From SAR92 bacterium BACL16 MAG-120619-bin48 (GTDB lineage: Bacteria > Pseudomonadota > Gammaproteobacteria > Pseudomonadales > Porticoccaceae): DNA of 34,345 nucleotides. The translations under genes were made by a program, and so were the position numbers. The first letter of the stretch is position 1, and each line of letters begins with the position of its first letter. The stretch spans positions 1 to 34,345 of the forward strand of contig LIDE01000011.1 of the NCBI GenBank assembly GCA_001438605.1. The letters run 5' to 3'. This document shows positions 7,260 through 16,391 of the stretch, in pieces. A model generated the notes under the pieces. That model made no database searches. It saw only the letters and a list, made by a program, of their open reading frames with translations, and was not told the origin of the DNA.

Positions 7260-8651
7260 TCACTTCTCGTCAGCGCGCAATTGCGCGAAATACACCCGAG
7301 CGGCCTGATTGACCTTGGGTGCCAGCACAAAGGTCGAGAGCATAGTCGGTATTGCCATCGTCGCAAAGGCGCCCAAAATTAGCCCATTTACTGTTTCCAT
7401 CGACACAACAGCACCCACGATAATCAGCCCCAAATAGACTGGCGTGTAATAATATTGGCGCTCAGCACCCAGCAGAAAGCCGGTACACTTCACACCGTAA
7501 AACCACATACTAACCATTGTGGTAAAGCTTAATAAGCCCACCATAATAAGCAGTAAGTAAATACCCACTACCGGGAAAACCTGCTCAATTGCTCGGGCGG
7601 TTAAGGTAACACCCTCAACACCGGGGTGCGTTTGCCAAACACCTGTCAGTAAAATAATCAGCGCCGTGCATGTACAGACAACCAGCGTGTCCACCACCGG
7701 CCCAACCATAGCCACAACACCTTCCCGTATTGGCTCCACTGTTTTAGCCGCGCCATGGGCCATCGATTCCGTACCGAGGCCGGCCTCATTAGAAAACGCT
7801 CCGCGACGGACACCAATCATAATCACCGCACCGACCGAGCCGCCCGCAGCTGCATCACCGGTAAATGCATCTGTCACAATCAGCCACAGCGCAGCCGGAA
7901 TCTCTTGCCAGTAAGACCAGAGAATAGTGATCGTCATACCCATATAGAGCAAAACCATCGCCGGTACGAGACGCACGGTCAAACGGCCAATGCGTTCGAT
8001 ACGCCCCACAATCACCAGTGCAACTAACAGCGCAACAATAGCACTGGCGGCAAGATCAAAAGAAAAGTGGTCGGTGCCGGTAGCAAGCCCGGCGGGAATC
8101 GCAACGCCATCGCGCAACAACTGAATAAACTGATTGGCCTGAAAAATTGGCAGCGCGCCGACCATGCAGGCAACGGCAAACAGCGCCGCCAGTGGGTACC
8201 AGCGCTTACCCATACCCTCCATAATGACGTACATGGGACCGCCGTGAAGCACACCCTGGGAATCATAACCGCGGTACATCACCGACAAGGACGCCGTGTA
8301 AAACTTAGTCGCCACTCCGACAATGGCAGTCACCCACATCCAAAAAATGGCGCCGGGCCCACCGATACTTATCGCAATCGCCACGCCCGCAATATTGCCT
8401 AAGCCAATTGTTCCCGAGAGTGCTGTGGCGAGGGCTTGAGAATGCGGTATATGGCCAGGATCATTGGCATCGCTGTATTTTCCGCGTATCAAATCATAGG
8501 CGTGGCCGAAGTAACGGTATGGCTGCAATCGCGAATAGATCATAAAGAAAAGACCGCCGCCAACCAGCAGTACAACGAGCGGTGTACTCCACATCGCGTC
8601 AGCCCAAGCATTGAAAAAGTGTTCGAATTGTTGCGCGATACCTGTAGTCAT
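7260..8651 (-). CDS. Sodium:alanine/glycine symporter (AGCS family)
   Basis: 463 residues with about eleven hydrophobic segments. The AGCS signatures are clear: SGTIGLGNIAGVAIAI near residue 80, GGPGAIFWMWVTA near 98, and GRRGAFSNEAGLG-type sequence (VRRGAFSNEAGLGTESMAH) near 288. The family imports alanine, glycine or related amino acids with Na+. The segment after the FWMW motif reads ATKFYTASL, lacking the Glu common at TKxxE in the family. It converges with the peroxidase gene with a 12-nt gap; CGCTGAC/GTCAGCG (7253-7275) forms a hairpin over its stop codon. A GAAG-type site precedes the ATG. Confidence 0.92.
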   Translation of the reverse strand: MTTGIAQQFEHFFNAWADAMWSTPLVVLLVGGGLFFMIYSRLQPYRYFGHAYDLIRGKYSDANDPGHIPHSQALATALSGTIGLGNIAGVAIAISIGGPGAIFWMWVTAIVGVATKFYTASLSVMYRGYDSQGVLHGGPMYVIMEGMGKRWYPLAALFAVACMVGALPIFQANQFIQLLRDGVAIPAGLATGTDHFSFDLAASAIVALLVALVIVGRIERIGRLTVRLVPAMVLLYMGMTITILWSYWQEIPAALWLIVTDAFTGDAAAGGSVGAVIMIGVRRGAFSNEAGLGTESMAHGAAKTVEPIREGVVAMVGPVVDTLVVCTCTALIILLTGVWQTHPGVEGVTLTARAIEQVFPVVGIYLLLIMVGLLSFTTMVSMWFYGVKCTGFLLGAERQYYYTPVYLGLIIVGAVVSMETVNGLILGAFATMAIPTMLSTFVLAPKVNQAARVYFAQLRADEK

Positions 8652-8715
8652 TATTTTTATTATTCTTCAACAAGTTATTGTGTGGTCAGAGACCGGAGTG
8701 GAGGATACGTTTTAC

Positions 8716-9123
8716 TTAATCAAGCGGTTTTACATAAAGCACCAAGCTGTGGCCGACCAATTGATAACCATTCTGGCGGGCAATACGCTCTTGGATTTTT
8801 TCAATCTCAGCATCGTGAAACTCAACAACCTTGCCGGTGTCGGTGCAGACCATATGATCGTGATGCTCACCGCGATCTATTTCATAAACCGCCGGACCGC
8901 TGGCAAAATTATGTCTTTCAATCAGACCGGCCGCCTCAAACTGCGTGAGTACACGGTAGACCGTTGCAATACCCACATCGCCATCTGAATCCCGCAGCGA
9001 TTGATAAATATCTTCTGCCGTCATGTGCCGATCATCACAACTTTCAAGAATTTGTAAGATCTTAAGTCGAGGTAATGTCACCTTGAGACCGACTTTTTTT
9101 AGTTCTTGATCTTCTAGAGTCAT
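8716..9123 (-). CDS. fur: Ferric uptake regulator Fur
   Basis: 135 residues. An iron-dependent repressor of iron-acquisition genes. The N-terminal winged helix (about 10-85) contains TLPRLKILQIL and DVGIATVYRVLTQFEAAGL. The dimerisation part has EHHDHMVCTDTGKVVEF. The second Cys of the usual C-x-x-C zinc motif is Thr here, and there is no C-terminal Cys pair, as in the Pseudomonas type. GAAGGG is 6 nt upstream of the ATG. It is divergent from bamE with 70 nt between, the same arrangement as fur-omlA in Pseudomonas. Confidence 0.96.
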   Translation of the reverse strand: MTLEDQELKKVGLKVTLPRLKILQILESCDDRHMTAEDIYQSLRDSDGDVGIATVYRVLTQFEAAGLIERHNFASGPAVYEIDRGEHHDHMVCTDTGKVVEFHDAEIEKIQERIARQNGYQLVGHSLVLYVKPLD

Positions 9124-9193
9124 GGTTAGCCCTTCTCTATGTTAGTCGCTTTGGTTATTATCCCTATTCACGCAACCAACGGGAACCCCACCA

Positions 9194-9547
9194 ATGCGAA
9201 TAGTTCTGATTTGCTTACTGAGTATATCTCTTTTCTCGACCGGCTGTAGCTGGATCAAGTTTCCTGGGGTGCACAAAGTGGATATCCAGCAAGGCAATAT
9301 TGTTGATCAGGAAATGATCGACAAACTACGTCCGGGAATGACCAAATCGCAAGTGAGGTTTGTTTTAGGCACACCGCTGGTCGTCGACACATTCAATCAA
9401 TCGCGCTGGGACTACTTCTATAGCCGCGTGAAATCAAACGGCGAGAAGAGCCAAGAGCAAGTCACTATTTTCTTTGATGCAGACGACAAACTTGAGCGGA
9501 TGACGGGGGATTACTTACCCAGCGCTGCTGTGCCTGAAGCGCGCTGA
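9194..9547 (+). CDS. bamE: Outer membrane assembly lipoprotein BamE (OmlA/SmpA)
   Basis: 117 residues. A signal peptide of 17 residues ends in the lipobox FSTGC with C18 as the lipidated residue. The SmpA/OmlA domain (about 35-105) has QEMIDKLRPGMTKSQVRFVLGTP and RWDYFYSRVK, typical of BamE, the small subunit of the BAM complex that inserts beta-barrel proteins into the outer membrane. It is divergent from fur and converges with rnfH. Confidence 0.95.
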   Translation: MRIVLICLLSISLFSTGCSWIKFPGVHKVDIQQGNIVDQEMIDKLRPGMTKSQVRFVLGTPLVVDTFNQSRWDYFYSRVKSNGEKSQEQVTIFFDADDKLERMTGDYLPSAAVPEAR

Positions 9548-9594
9548 CGCCTATACGACCAGCCTAGCGATTGGCGCGAAGATACCGTGCGGGA

Positions 9595-9921
9595 CTAATC
9601 CTTGCTGTTTTTTGCCTCTTCAGCCCGACGCCGTCGCACCTCTTTGGGATCTGCAATTAGCGGCCGGTAAATCTCCACGCGATCTCTATTTTGCATTTCG
9701 TAAGCGTCGGGCCCAGGAAGACCTTTGGTTCCCAGCACCTGAGAAAAAATACCCATCTTGGCCTCAGCCACATCAATCTCAGGAAAGTCACGCAAGATGC
9801 CGGATTGCTCCACCGCTTGCAGCGCAGTGGTTCCAACTGGCACAGTCAAACTAATTAACTTTTGCTTGGCCGGCAGCGCGTAGGCAACCTCAACCACAAT
9901 AGTTGGCTTTGTATCAGTCAT
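9595..9921 (-). CDS. rnfH: RnfH/UPF0125 ubiquitin-like protein
   Basis: 108 residues, started at the ATG (9921) embedded in ATGACTGA, which overlaps the ratA stop. The beta-grasp fold region shows VEVAYALPAKQKLISLTVP, the GILRDFPEID stretch and DRVEIYRPLIADPKEVRRRRAE, the hallmark ending of the family. The molecular role is not established; the gene pairs with ratA in gammaproteobacteria (also called ratB). The longer upstream frame lies within ratA and is a shadow. Confidence 0.93.
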   Translation of the reverse strand: MTDTKPTIVVEVAYALPAKQKLISLTVPVGTTALQAVEQSGILRDFPEIDVAEAKMGIFSQVLGTKGLPGPDAYEMQNRDRVEIYRPLIADPKEVRRRRAEEAKNSKD

Positions 9922-10357
9922 GTTTTTTTCCATAGACAACATCAGCACGGCGGCACAGCGAATCAACCAAATTATTCGCCATACTGGAAAATAGCTGCGA
10001 CGCAGCAAACCCCATCGCCATATTATTAAACTCAAATTCCAAATCGAGACTCACTTTACAGGCATCCGCAGTTAAGGCCTTAAACGTCCACAACCCTTTA
10101 AGATTTTTAAACGGCCCATCTTCCAGCGCCATTTCGATACTCGAGGGCTGTGTCAGACGATTGCGCGTCATAAAGCTGGTCTTGACGCCCCCTTTTTTTA
10201 AATCAAGGCGCGCCACCATCAAACTGTCAGTTTTCTCAAATACTTCAGTCGCCTGACAGCCATCCATAAACAGCGGGTAATTTGCCACGTCATTGACCAA
10301 GTCAAACATCGACTGGTCGGAATGCATCACCAAAGCGGATCGCTGTACTTTATTCAA
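9914..10357 (-). CDS. ratA: RatA family START-like protein
   Basis: 147 residues forming a START/polyketide-cyclase-like fold: MNKVQRSALVMHSDQSMFDLVNDVANYPLFMDGC at the N-terminus is split across the conserved YPxFxxxC motif. RatA binds 50S subunits and interferes with 70S formation in E. coli; homologues (COQ10) bind ubiquinone, so the physiological role is debated. It overlaps rnfH by 8 nt (translational coupling) and diverges from smpB in Pseudomonas, whereas here a transporter gene intervenes. Confidence 0.93.
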   Translation of the reverse strand: MNKVQRSALVMHSDQSMFDLVNDVANYPLFMDGCQATEVFEKTDSLMVARLDLKKGGVKTSFMTRNRLTQPSSIEMALEDGPFKNLKGLWTFKALTADACKVSLDLEFEFNNMAMGFAASQLFSSMANNLVDSLCRRADVVYGKKHD

Positions 10358-10364
10358 ATCAGCC

Positions 10365-11738
10365 TCAGGAGAAAAACTTATCGTAAATGCCCATCACAAA
10401 CACCGCAATAATGGCTGCCGGCGCAATAAAGCGCAGGGCAAAGCGCCACAGAGTTGCAAATACAGGCGACAGGCCCTGCATCTCTTCATCGACAAACTCT
10501 TTTTTCATCACAAAGCCAACAAATAGGGCTATCAGCAGTCCGCACAGGGGCAGCATGACGTTAGAGGTTAAAAAGTCGAGGAAGTCAAAGAAGGTAAACC
10601 CAGCCACCGTCGAATCAGCCCAAATATTGAAGGAAAATACGCTACCCAAACCGAGCAGCCAAGTACCGCCCGCGACCAGTAAATTCGCCTGAAGCCGACT
10701 CATATTTTTAGACTCAATCAACCAAGCCACCGCAGGCTCGAGCAGTGAGATTGCACTGCTCCACGCGGCAATGGACACCAGCACGAAAAACACAGCCCCA
10801 ACCAGCAAGCCACCGGACATATTGCCGAAGGCCACTGGCAAGCTGATAAACATCAATCCTGGGCCAGCACTGGCCTCAATACCCGGAGTGGCAAAAACAA
10901 TTGGAAAAATAACCAAGCCTGAAACAATCGCCACAAGACTGTCGAAAAAGGCGACGATTAGAATGGTTTTGCCAATATTGGCGTTCTGCGGCATGTAAGC
11001 ACCGTAGGCCATAATCGCACCCATACCAATGCTCAGTGTGAAGAATGCTTGCCCCATCGCCTCAAGCACACCGCGGCCACTAAGCGCAGAAAAATCAACG
11101 CTAAACAGAAAGTTCCAGCCAGCCTCAAAGTCACCCTGGAAATAGCTAAAGCCAAGCAGCACAAAAAGCATAACGAACAGTATCGGCATCAATATTTCGA
11201 CGGCTACACCAAGACCTTTTTTCACACCGCCAACCACTACGCCGACACACAGCACCATAAAAATGCTCTGCCAAAAAATAAGCCGGGAAGGATCAGCAAG
11301 CAATCTGCCAAACACGTCGGCAGCCATCTCACCACTCGCGCCTTGCAGCTGGCCTGAGGTCATCTCAAAAATGTAGGCGAGAGCCCATCCCGCGATGACC
11401 GCATAAAAAGAGATAATGAGCATGCCTGCGATCACGCCAAGCCAGCCAATTTGTCGCCACCACGAACTGGCGCCACTTTCGGTAACCAATTCTCTCATGG
11501 TGTTGATTGGGCTTTGACGACCGCGGCGACCCATGGCCACCTCCGCCATCATAACGGGAACACCAATCATCAAAATACAGACGAGATAGGCGATTACAAA
11601 GGCGCCACCGCCATTGTTACCTGCGATATAGGGAAATTTCCAAATGTTACCTAGACCCACTGCCGAGCCTGTTGCCGCCATGATAAAAGTCCAGCGGCTG
11701 ACCCAAGTCCCATGCATACCCTTTTGTTGTAACGCCAT
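10365..11738 (-). CDS. Sodium-dependent transporter, NSS (neurotransmitter:sodium symporter) family
   Basis: 457 residues with about twelve membrane segments. The first helix carries the LeuT-type Na+/substrate site GSAVGLGNIWKFPY (about 24-37) followed by NNGGGAF. Other typical blocks are AEVAMGRRGRQSP and the AFFTLSIGMGAIMAYGAY helix. Bacterial members import amino acids (Leu, Trp, Tyr and others) with Na+; the substrate is not predictable here. GGAGAG lies ahead of the ATG. It stands 7 nt upstream of ratA on the same strand and separates ratA from smpB. Confidence 0.93.
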   Translation of the reverse strand: MALQQKGMHGTWVSRWTFIMAATGSAVGLGNIWKFPYIAGNNGGGAFVIAYLVCILMIGVPVMMAEVAMGRRGRQSPINTMRELVTESGASSWWRQIGWLGVIAGMLIISFYAVIAGWALAYIFEMTSGQLQGASGEMAADVFGRLLADPSRLIFWQSIFMVLCVGVVVGGVKKGLGVAVEILMPILFVMLFVLLGFSYFQGDFEAGWNFLFSVDFSALSGRGVLEAMGQAFFTLSIGMGAIMAYGAYMPQNANIGKTILIVAFFDSLVAIVSGLVIFPIVFATPGIEASAGPGLMFISLPVAFGNMSGGLLVGAVFFVLVSIAAWSSAISLLEPAVAWLIESKNMSRLQANLLVAGGTWLLGLGSVFSFNIWADSTVAGFTFFDFLDFLTSNVMLPLCGLLIALFVGFVMKKEFVDEEMQGLSPVFATLWRFALRFIAPAAIIAVFVMGIYDKFFS

Positions 11739-11850
11739 AAAGTCTCTCCAACTTTTTTAGAGGCGAATTGTAACGCTATCAATGGGGCGTTCCTAATTAA
11801 AAAAATAGGCCGCGCGCTGCATTTACTTACGCTTGAGCCTCAAGCCAACG

Positions 11851-11856
11851 TATAAT
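11851..11856 (+). promoter_or_regulatory. Perfect -10 box immediately before smpB
   Basis: TATAAT lies 8 nt before the smpB ATG. The predicted start of transcription would fall at about 11863, leaving almost no leader. No clear -35 at 16-18 nt was found. Confidence 0.4.
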
Positions 11857-11864
11857 CAGCGCCT

Positions 11865-12341
11865 ATGACAAAAAAGAAACCAAAACCACAGTCCGGCACC
11901 ATTGCGCTCAACCGCAAGGCGAAACACGATTACTTTCTCGAAGATAAATTTGAGGCCGGTGTTGTGCTGATGGGGTGGGAAATTAAAAGCCTTCGCGCAG
12001 GCAGAATCAATCTGACGGACACTTATGTGCTGCTGCAAAACGGGGAAGCCTGGCTTATTGGTACCAATATTTCGCCACTGCCAACTGCATCCACCCACTT
12101 TGTCACAGAACCGGCGCGAACTCGCAAATTACTGCTCAATCGTCGCGAGCTCGACAAGCTTGAAGCGGGCGTCAACCAGAAAGGCTACACCTGTGTCTGC
12201 ACCGCCCTCTATTGGAAAAACCATTTGGTGAAGTGCGAAATTGCACTCGCCAAAGGCAAGGCAACATTTGATAAGCGCCACGACGAAAAAGAGCGCGACT
12301 GGGATCGTCAGAAGCAGCGGATTATGCGTCACTCGGCATAA
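11865..12341 (+). CDS. smpB: SsrA-binding protein SmpB
   Basis: 158 residues, usual length. It binds tmRNA and delivers it to stalled ribosomes for trans-translation. [22 protein letters not shown] begins the OB-fold (split here as [12 protein letters not shown] and [19 protein letters not shown]), and the C-terminal tail [17 protein letters not shown] is diagnostic. The start agrees with the family N-terminus (MTKKKPK). No Shine-Dalgarno is seen and a TATAAT box is only 8 nt upstream, so the mRNA may be leaderless or nearly so. No tmRNA gene is visible nearby. Confidence 0.97.
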   Translation: MTKKKPKPQSGTIALNRKAKHDYFLEDKFEAGVVLMGWEIKSLRAGRINLTDTYVLLQNGEAWLIGTNISPLPTASTHFVTEPARTRKLLLNRRELDKLEAGVNQKGYTCVCTALYWKNHLVKCEIALAKGKATFDKRHDEKERDWDRQKQRIMRHSA

Positions 12342-12442
12342 TCCACCGCCCGATTTCGACTAATACAAATACTCGCTAATAATGCCGCGCCCTTCATTAA
12401 GCCTCCGCACTGTGCTGGGGGCTGTCTAAACGCTGACTAAGA

Positions 12443-13192
12443 CTACTGATCAGGCTTGGTTAACTTGTCAAAAAACCCTTTTAATTTCCCGGTTTTATCA
12501 TTGACTTGATCTTCCACCTTCCCGCCCAGCTGCTTAACGGCCGCCGATTGGGCCGCCGCTTTCCCCGCGGCATTAACAATTGCACCGACAACCTGACTAG
12601 CCACCTCTGCGGCGGAAGCGCCCGAGGCGTTGCCATCTTGATTGCCGATATTTTTCAGGGATAAATCGGGCAGCGCTAAATCAACCCCCTCCCCGCCGAG
12701 AATTGCATAGTGCAGCACGCCTTGCGTAATGATCAAATCCTGAATTATCAGTTTTTTAGTACTTTTCTCAGTATCCGACCCAGAGGAATCCGGCCCCAGA
12801 TACTCAGCAATATTCGCCTTAATTTGATCGAGATTACTCCGCCCACTGGCGCGCTCGAGCGTCACCTCCGGCGCCACAATCTGCAGCATTTGGATAACAA
12901 TGGTGTCCCCGGCTAAGGAATCTGCCTCCATCACAAAGCTAATCTCACCCAAACTAAAGGCGTAAGGTGAGGCAAACCCTGCTGGATTGGCAACTAGCAG
13001 CCCTTGAAAACTGCCCTTTGCCGAGGTCAATGACAAATCGACACGGCGCAGACTGACCTTCGACTGAGTCATCTCTGAGCCAACTGATTCGACAGCGCCT
13101 TGCACTGTTCGATCTAAGTTGGTCAGCACAAAGATAACCAGCGCGGCGATGATGAAAACAATAATGGCGACAATCTTTACAATCTTGTTCAT
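12443..13192 (-). CDS. AsmA-like single-pass membrane protein
   Basis: 249 residues. One N-terminal membrane helix (about 5-25, IVKIVAIIVFIIAALVIFVL) leaves the rest in the periplasm. The middle resembles AsmA/DUF748-type repeats: SKVSLRRVDLSLTSAKGSFQGL, an LGEISFVMEADSL strand, LQIVAPEVTLERASGRSNL and LIIQDLIITQGVLHY alternate strands with 'theme' phrases seen in AsmA proteins. The C-terminus (about 190-249) is Ala/Lys-rich with a possible amphipathic helix. AsmA-like proteins are linked to outer-membrane lipid homeostasis; a specific role for this one is unknown. Confidence 0.7.
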   Translation of the reverse strand: MNKIVKIVAIIVFIIAALVIFVLTNLDRTVQGAVESVGSEMTQSKVSLRRVDLSLTSAKGSFQGLLVANPAGFASPYAFSLGEISFVMEADSLAGDTIVIQMLQIVAPEVTLERASGRSNLDQIKANIAEYLGPDSSGSDTEKSTKKLIIQDLIITQGVLHYAILGGEGVDLALPDLSLKNIGNQDGNASGASAAEVASQVVGAIVNAAGKAAAQSAAVKQLGGKVEDQVNDKTGKLKGFFDKLTKPDQ

Positions 13193-13307
13193 CTTTCTTC
13201 CCTGAGTTGTTTACAATTAAGCCCGTAGAACAAAGCATAGATGCTATTCTGGAGTATGCCAAAAGCGATCAATATTCCACTTGTGATTTAACGGAGAATC
13301 GCGACGA

Positions 13308-14099
13308 ATGCCTAAGACAATTCCCGCTTACAGCACCCCCGCACTTATACGAGAAGGCTTCGGACTGCTCTGGCACCCCAGCATTCGCTGGCTAGTGCTG
13401 ATTCCAGTACTGATTAATATTGCCATGTTCGCTGCCGCGACGTGGCTTGCGGGCGCTTGGGTGAGCGAGTGGTTAGAGTGGCTGGTGGGCGAAGTGCCCG
13501 AGTGGCTGCAGTGGTTGGTGTGGATTATCTGGCTTTTGTTTGTTCTGCTTGCGCTGGTGATTTATGCATTCACCTTTACTCTGCTGGCCAACTTGGTGGG
13601 ATCGCCTTTCTACGGAATTATTGCGGAGAGAGTGGTAGCAATGGAGCGCGGCAGTGAGAATCATGCGCCGACAACCCTCGCATCAATGCTGCACATCGCT
13701 TGGCGCAGCTTTCGCCGCGAGCTGCAAATCATCGGCTATGTGTTGCCGCGCACACTGGGCGTTGCGCTGATTACATTAATTATCAGCTTTATACCCGTGA
13801 TTAATATTTTGGCGCCTATTATCGCTGGCAGTTGGGCGGCATGGTCGCTGGCGCTGCAATACTTTGATTATCCGGCGGATATTGATGAGGTTAGTTTCAA
13901 AGACGCCAAACAAATGGCGGGAAGCCAGCGCGTTTTGTCACTGAGCTTTGGTCTTGCGGCGCTGGCAGCTGCCGCTATCCCTGTTGCAAATTTGTTACTA
14001 CTTCCCGCTACGGTTATCGGCGGCACGCTTCTGTGGTGCAGGGGGTTCAACCAAGAGATCGTCGTCCGGCATGGTGCAGGACAGCTTCATATCCAATAG
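13308..14099 (+). CDS. cysZ: Sulfate transporter CysZ / EI24 family
   Basis: 263 residues with four to six hydrophobic segments, starting at ATG 13308 with GGAG upstream. The N-terminal [21 protein letters not shown] motif (split: [18 protein letters not shown]) and [15 protein letters not shown] are hallmarks of CysZ, a proton-coupled sulfate importer feeding cysteine synthesis. The C-terminal [20 protein letters not shown] helix and [13 protein letters not shown] also fit. Its last 102 nt overlap the 3' end of the helicase gene on the other strand. Confidence 0.93.
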   Translation: MPKTIPAYSTPALIREGFGLLWHPSIRWLVLIPVLINIAMFAAATWLAGAWVSEWLEWLVGEVPEWLQWLVWIIWLLFVLLALVIYAFTFTLLANLVGSPFYGIIAERVVAMERGSENHAPTTLASMLHIAWRSFRRELQIIGYVLPRTLGVALITLIISFIPVINILAPIIAGSWAAWSLALQYFDYPADIDEVSFKDAKQMAGSQRVLSLSFGLAALAAAAIPVANLLLLPATVIGGTLLWCRGFNQEIVVRHGAGQLHIQ

Positions 14100-15395
14100 T
14101 TTCTCTATCGGCTCTAATAGGAAAGCGTCATCTTCGCAGGCAAAACTGATGGAGGTGCCTGTCTCGCCAGCTCGGCCCGTTCGACCAATGCGGTGAACAT
14201 AATCTTCCGGCTCTTCTGGCAGGGTGTAGTTAATCACGTGACTCACGCCGTTGACGTGAATGCCGCGTCCCGCAACATCTGTCGCAACCAATACCTTCAC
14301 TGCACCGCTTTTGAAGGATTCTAAGGTTTTCATGCGGCGGTTTTGCGGCACATCGCCAGCAATCAAGCCAACTTTAAAGCCCTTTTTCTGCAAGCGCTCA
14401 AAAAGCGTTCGGCAGATATCGCGTCTATTGGCAAAAACCATCACGCTATCAACGCCATCGCTGCGCAAAATATTTTGCAACAGGGCAAACTTTTCGCTGG
14501 CGGTGGTGATAAATATTTTTTGTTCGACGGAATCTGTCGCCACACGCTCTGGCGCCATTTCAATCATCACTGGCTTGTCGGTCCACTGCTCGGAGAGACG
14601 CAGCACTTCTGGGGTGAATGTCGCAGAGAACAGCAGCGTTTGGCGATCTTCACGGGGCGGCGTTAAACGCACTAAACGGCGCACTTGCGGAATAAAGCCC
14701 ATATCCAGCATGCGGTCAGCTTCGTCAATAACGAGCACTTCAACCTGATCGAGATGGACATCGCCATTGCTGGCAAAATCCATAAGTCGACCTGGGGTTC
14801 CCACCAAAATATCGCAGTATGATTTTTGAATTTTTTGTAGCTGTTTAGCGTAGTCCATACCGCCAACAAGGGTGTGCACCTTTAAATCAGTGTGTTTTAG
14901 CAGCTGCTCAGCATCGGCACCAATCTGAATCGCAAGTTCGCGGGTGGGCGCTAAAATAAGCGCGCGCGCCTCGCCCATGTAACGCTCATCGTCAATAGGG
15001 TGCATCAGTAAGTCATTGATAATACTCACTAAAAATGCAGCGGTCTTGCCCGTACCCGTCTGGGCCTTGCCAACCATATCGTGACCGCGCAGCGTGTGCG
15101 GCAGCGAGGCGCCTTGAATTGGCGTGCAATACTCAAAGCCAGCGCTCTGGATGCCTCGCAGCAGTGGGGGCGCTAAACCAAGATCGTGAAAGCGCACTTT
15201 GCCGGCTTGCGGCTCAACTAAAAACTGATCCGCCGCCCAAGGCACTTTTTTGCCTGAACTGGATTGTTGGGCATTGCCTGCTGGGGCTGCATGAAGTGGA
15301 ATATTGTCGGCTTGGGCTCTGTCGGTTGCAGAGCTGTCAATTGCAGAGCTGTCGATTGGCGTGCTAGATGTAGTTTCAGTCAAGTTTCGGTACAC
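13998..15395 (-). CDS. rhlB: DEAD-box RNA helicase, RhlB type
   Basis: 465 residues. All helicase motifs are present: Q-motif (CTPIQ), [29 protein letters not shown], and [11 protein letters not shown]. The order and the ~80-residue N-terminal extension without the motif pattern match RhlB, a degradosome-associated helicase of gammaproteobacteria. The N-terminus is low-complexity ([10 protein letters not shown]), encoded by a 15-bp imperfect tandem repeat near 15328-15358. The GTG at 15395 has no ribosome-binding site, so the true start may be further in. The 3' end overlaps cysZ by 102 nt. Confidence 0.9.
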   Translation of the reverse strand: MYRNLTETTSSTPIDSSAIDSSATDRAQADNIPLHAAPAGNAQQSSSGKKVPWAADQFLVEPQAGKVRFHDLGLAPPLLRGIQSAGFEYCTPIQGASLPHTLRGHDMVGKAQTGTGKTAAFLVSIINDLLMHPIDDERYMGEARALILAPTRELAIQIGADAEQLLKHTDLKVHTLVGGMDYAKQLQKIQKSYCDILVGTPGRLMDFASNGDVHLDQVEVLVIDEADRMLDMGFIPQVRRLVRLTPPREDRQTLLFSATFTPEVLRLSEQWTDKPVMIEMAPERVATDSVEQKIFITTASEKFALLQNILRSDGVDSVMVFANRRDICRTLFERLQKKGFKVGLIAGDVPQNRRMKTLESFKSGAVKVLVATDVAGRGIHVNGVSHVINYTLPEEPEDYVHRIGRTGRAGETGTSISFACEDDAFLLEPIEKLLDMKLSCTMPDDDLLVEPPAPQKRAADNRSGK

Positions 15396-15423
15396 AGTAT
15401 TAGACGGTGGGTAAAGACCCAGT

Positions 15424-15460
15424 TATGTGCACAGCGACCCTTTGCGAGTAGTATGTGCAC
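15424..15460. repeat. TATGTGCAC direct repeat upstream of the helicase
   Basis: TATGTGCAC occurs at 15424-15432 and 15452-15460, 28 nt apart. Each copy holds the palindrome GTGCAC. Located 29-65 nt upstream of the helicase start, it could be an operator, but nothing else supports this. Confidence 0.3.
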
Positions 15461-15534
15461 CTGTTAGCGCGGCGATTGTAGCAGAATTGTCAACGACCCG
15501 TTCAGTTTAATAAGTTGCTTGCGTCTGCCGATCA

Positions 15535-16182
15535 TTATTCACTCACGACGCGCCGCCTAGACAACCAGTAGTCAAGGCTGACCCAGCGCCCAGCGCCTGT
15601 AAAGAGCAGGCTCAGCAGCATAATAAAATAGGTGGCTGCGAACTCAATGCCGTTATTTAAAATAACAAAACTGCCTTTTTCGGTGAGCCAGCCGTAATCG
15701 CCATTCTCGCGCAGAATTCGCCGTGCTGTGGAAATGCGGGCACCGACTTCTTCGCTGTTTTGCAGACTTCGCTCGGCGGCGGGGATACCTATGGTGGCGA
15801 GCACTTTGGCTGTGCTAGTGTCTGGGTCGCCGGGGGCAATCGCAAACCATCCGTTGTCCCAGTGAGATGTGCCTGCCGCAACCAGCATCGTGAACATCAA
15901 GGGAATTGCCATCAGCCGAGTTGCCAGGCCCAACAGTAAAGCCACGCCGCCCAGCAGCTCCGCGCTCGCGGCCAGCAGCACCATCAGTGCTGGCATAGGT
16001 AAGCCTAGCCCCCAATCCGGATTTCCAAACCACGCGACCATATCATTCCAGTGGGTGAATTTATGCACGCCAACACCGATAAAAATGGGCGCTAAGTAGA
16101 GCCGCAGTGCCAGCGGACCAAGCCAGTCGATCCGTTTCAAAAAGTTTAAAAATCCAGTGTACAGCGACGTCAATGTTTCCAT
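15535..16182 (-). CDS. DoxX-like membrane protein
   Basis: 215 residues from ATG 16182 (METLTSLYTG), preferred over an upstream in-frame Met at 16230 because the family N-terminus begins here. Four hydrophobic segments: LALRLYLAPIFIGVGVHKF, ASAELLGGVALLLGLATR, AIPLMFTMLVAAG and the C-terminal FAATYFIMLLSLLFTGAG. This is the DoxX/DoxD pattern. An ~80-residue periplasmic or cytoplasmic insert with GDPDTSTAKVLATIGIP separates helices three and four. Function is unknown; related proteins occur with redox and stress genes. Confidence 0.8.
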   Translation of the reverse strand: METLTSLYTGFLNFLKRIDWLGPLALRLYLAPIFIGVGVHKFTHWNDMVAWFGNPDWGLGLPMPALMVLLAASAELLGGVALLLGLATRLMAIPLMFTMLVAAGTSHWDNGWFAIAPGDPDTSTAKVLATIGIPAAERSLQNSEEVGARISTARRILRENGDYGWLTEKGSFVILNNGIEFAATYFIMLLSLLFTGAGRWVSLDYWLSRRRVVSE

Positions 16183-16391
16183 GGCTCTCAATCCTGTGAG
16201 TTGGGTCTGACCCATTAGAGCGCACAGCACTCAATAAATTCCGTTGCGCGGTCTGGCAGAGCTCGGCGCCGCAGGACAATAAGAGGACAAGAACCCGATT
16301 TCCACGGAGTATTGCTCAATGAGTATCAGTTTTTCTCGCTTTGCATCAGCCATTGAACGAAGATAAACAGCTCATACAAATTGTCTTCATT

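Noticed and set aside
7274-7287. Perfect 14-bp palindrome CGCGCAATTGCGCG
   Set aside because: It lies in the coding sequence of the AGCS symporter and is explained by its codons; no other copy was noticed.
8436-8948. 170-residue open frame on the plus strand
   Set aside because: It is antisense to the AGCS symporter and fur and shows no coding character.
14260-14748. 162-residue open frame on the plus strand
   Set aside because: It is antisense to the DEAD-box helicase, rich in Ser/Arg, and has no family features.
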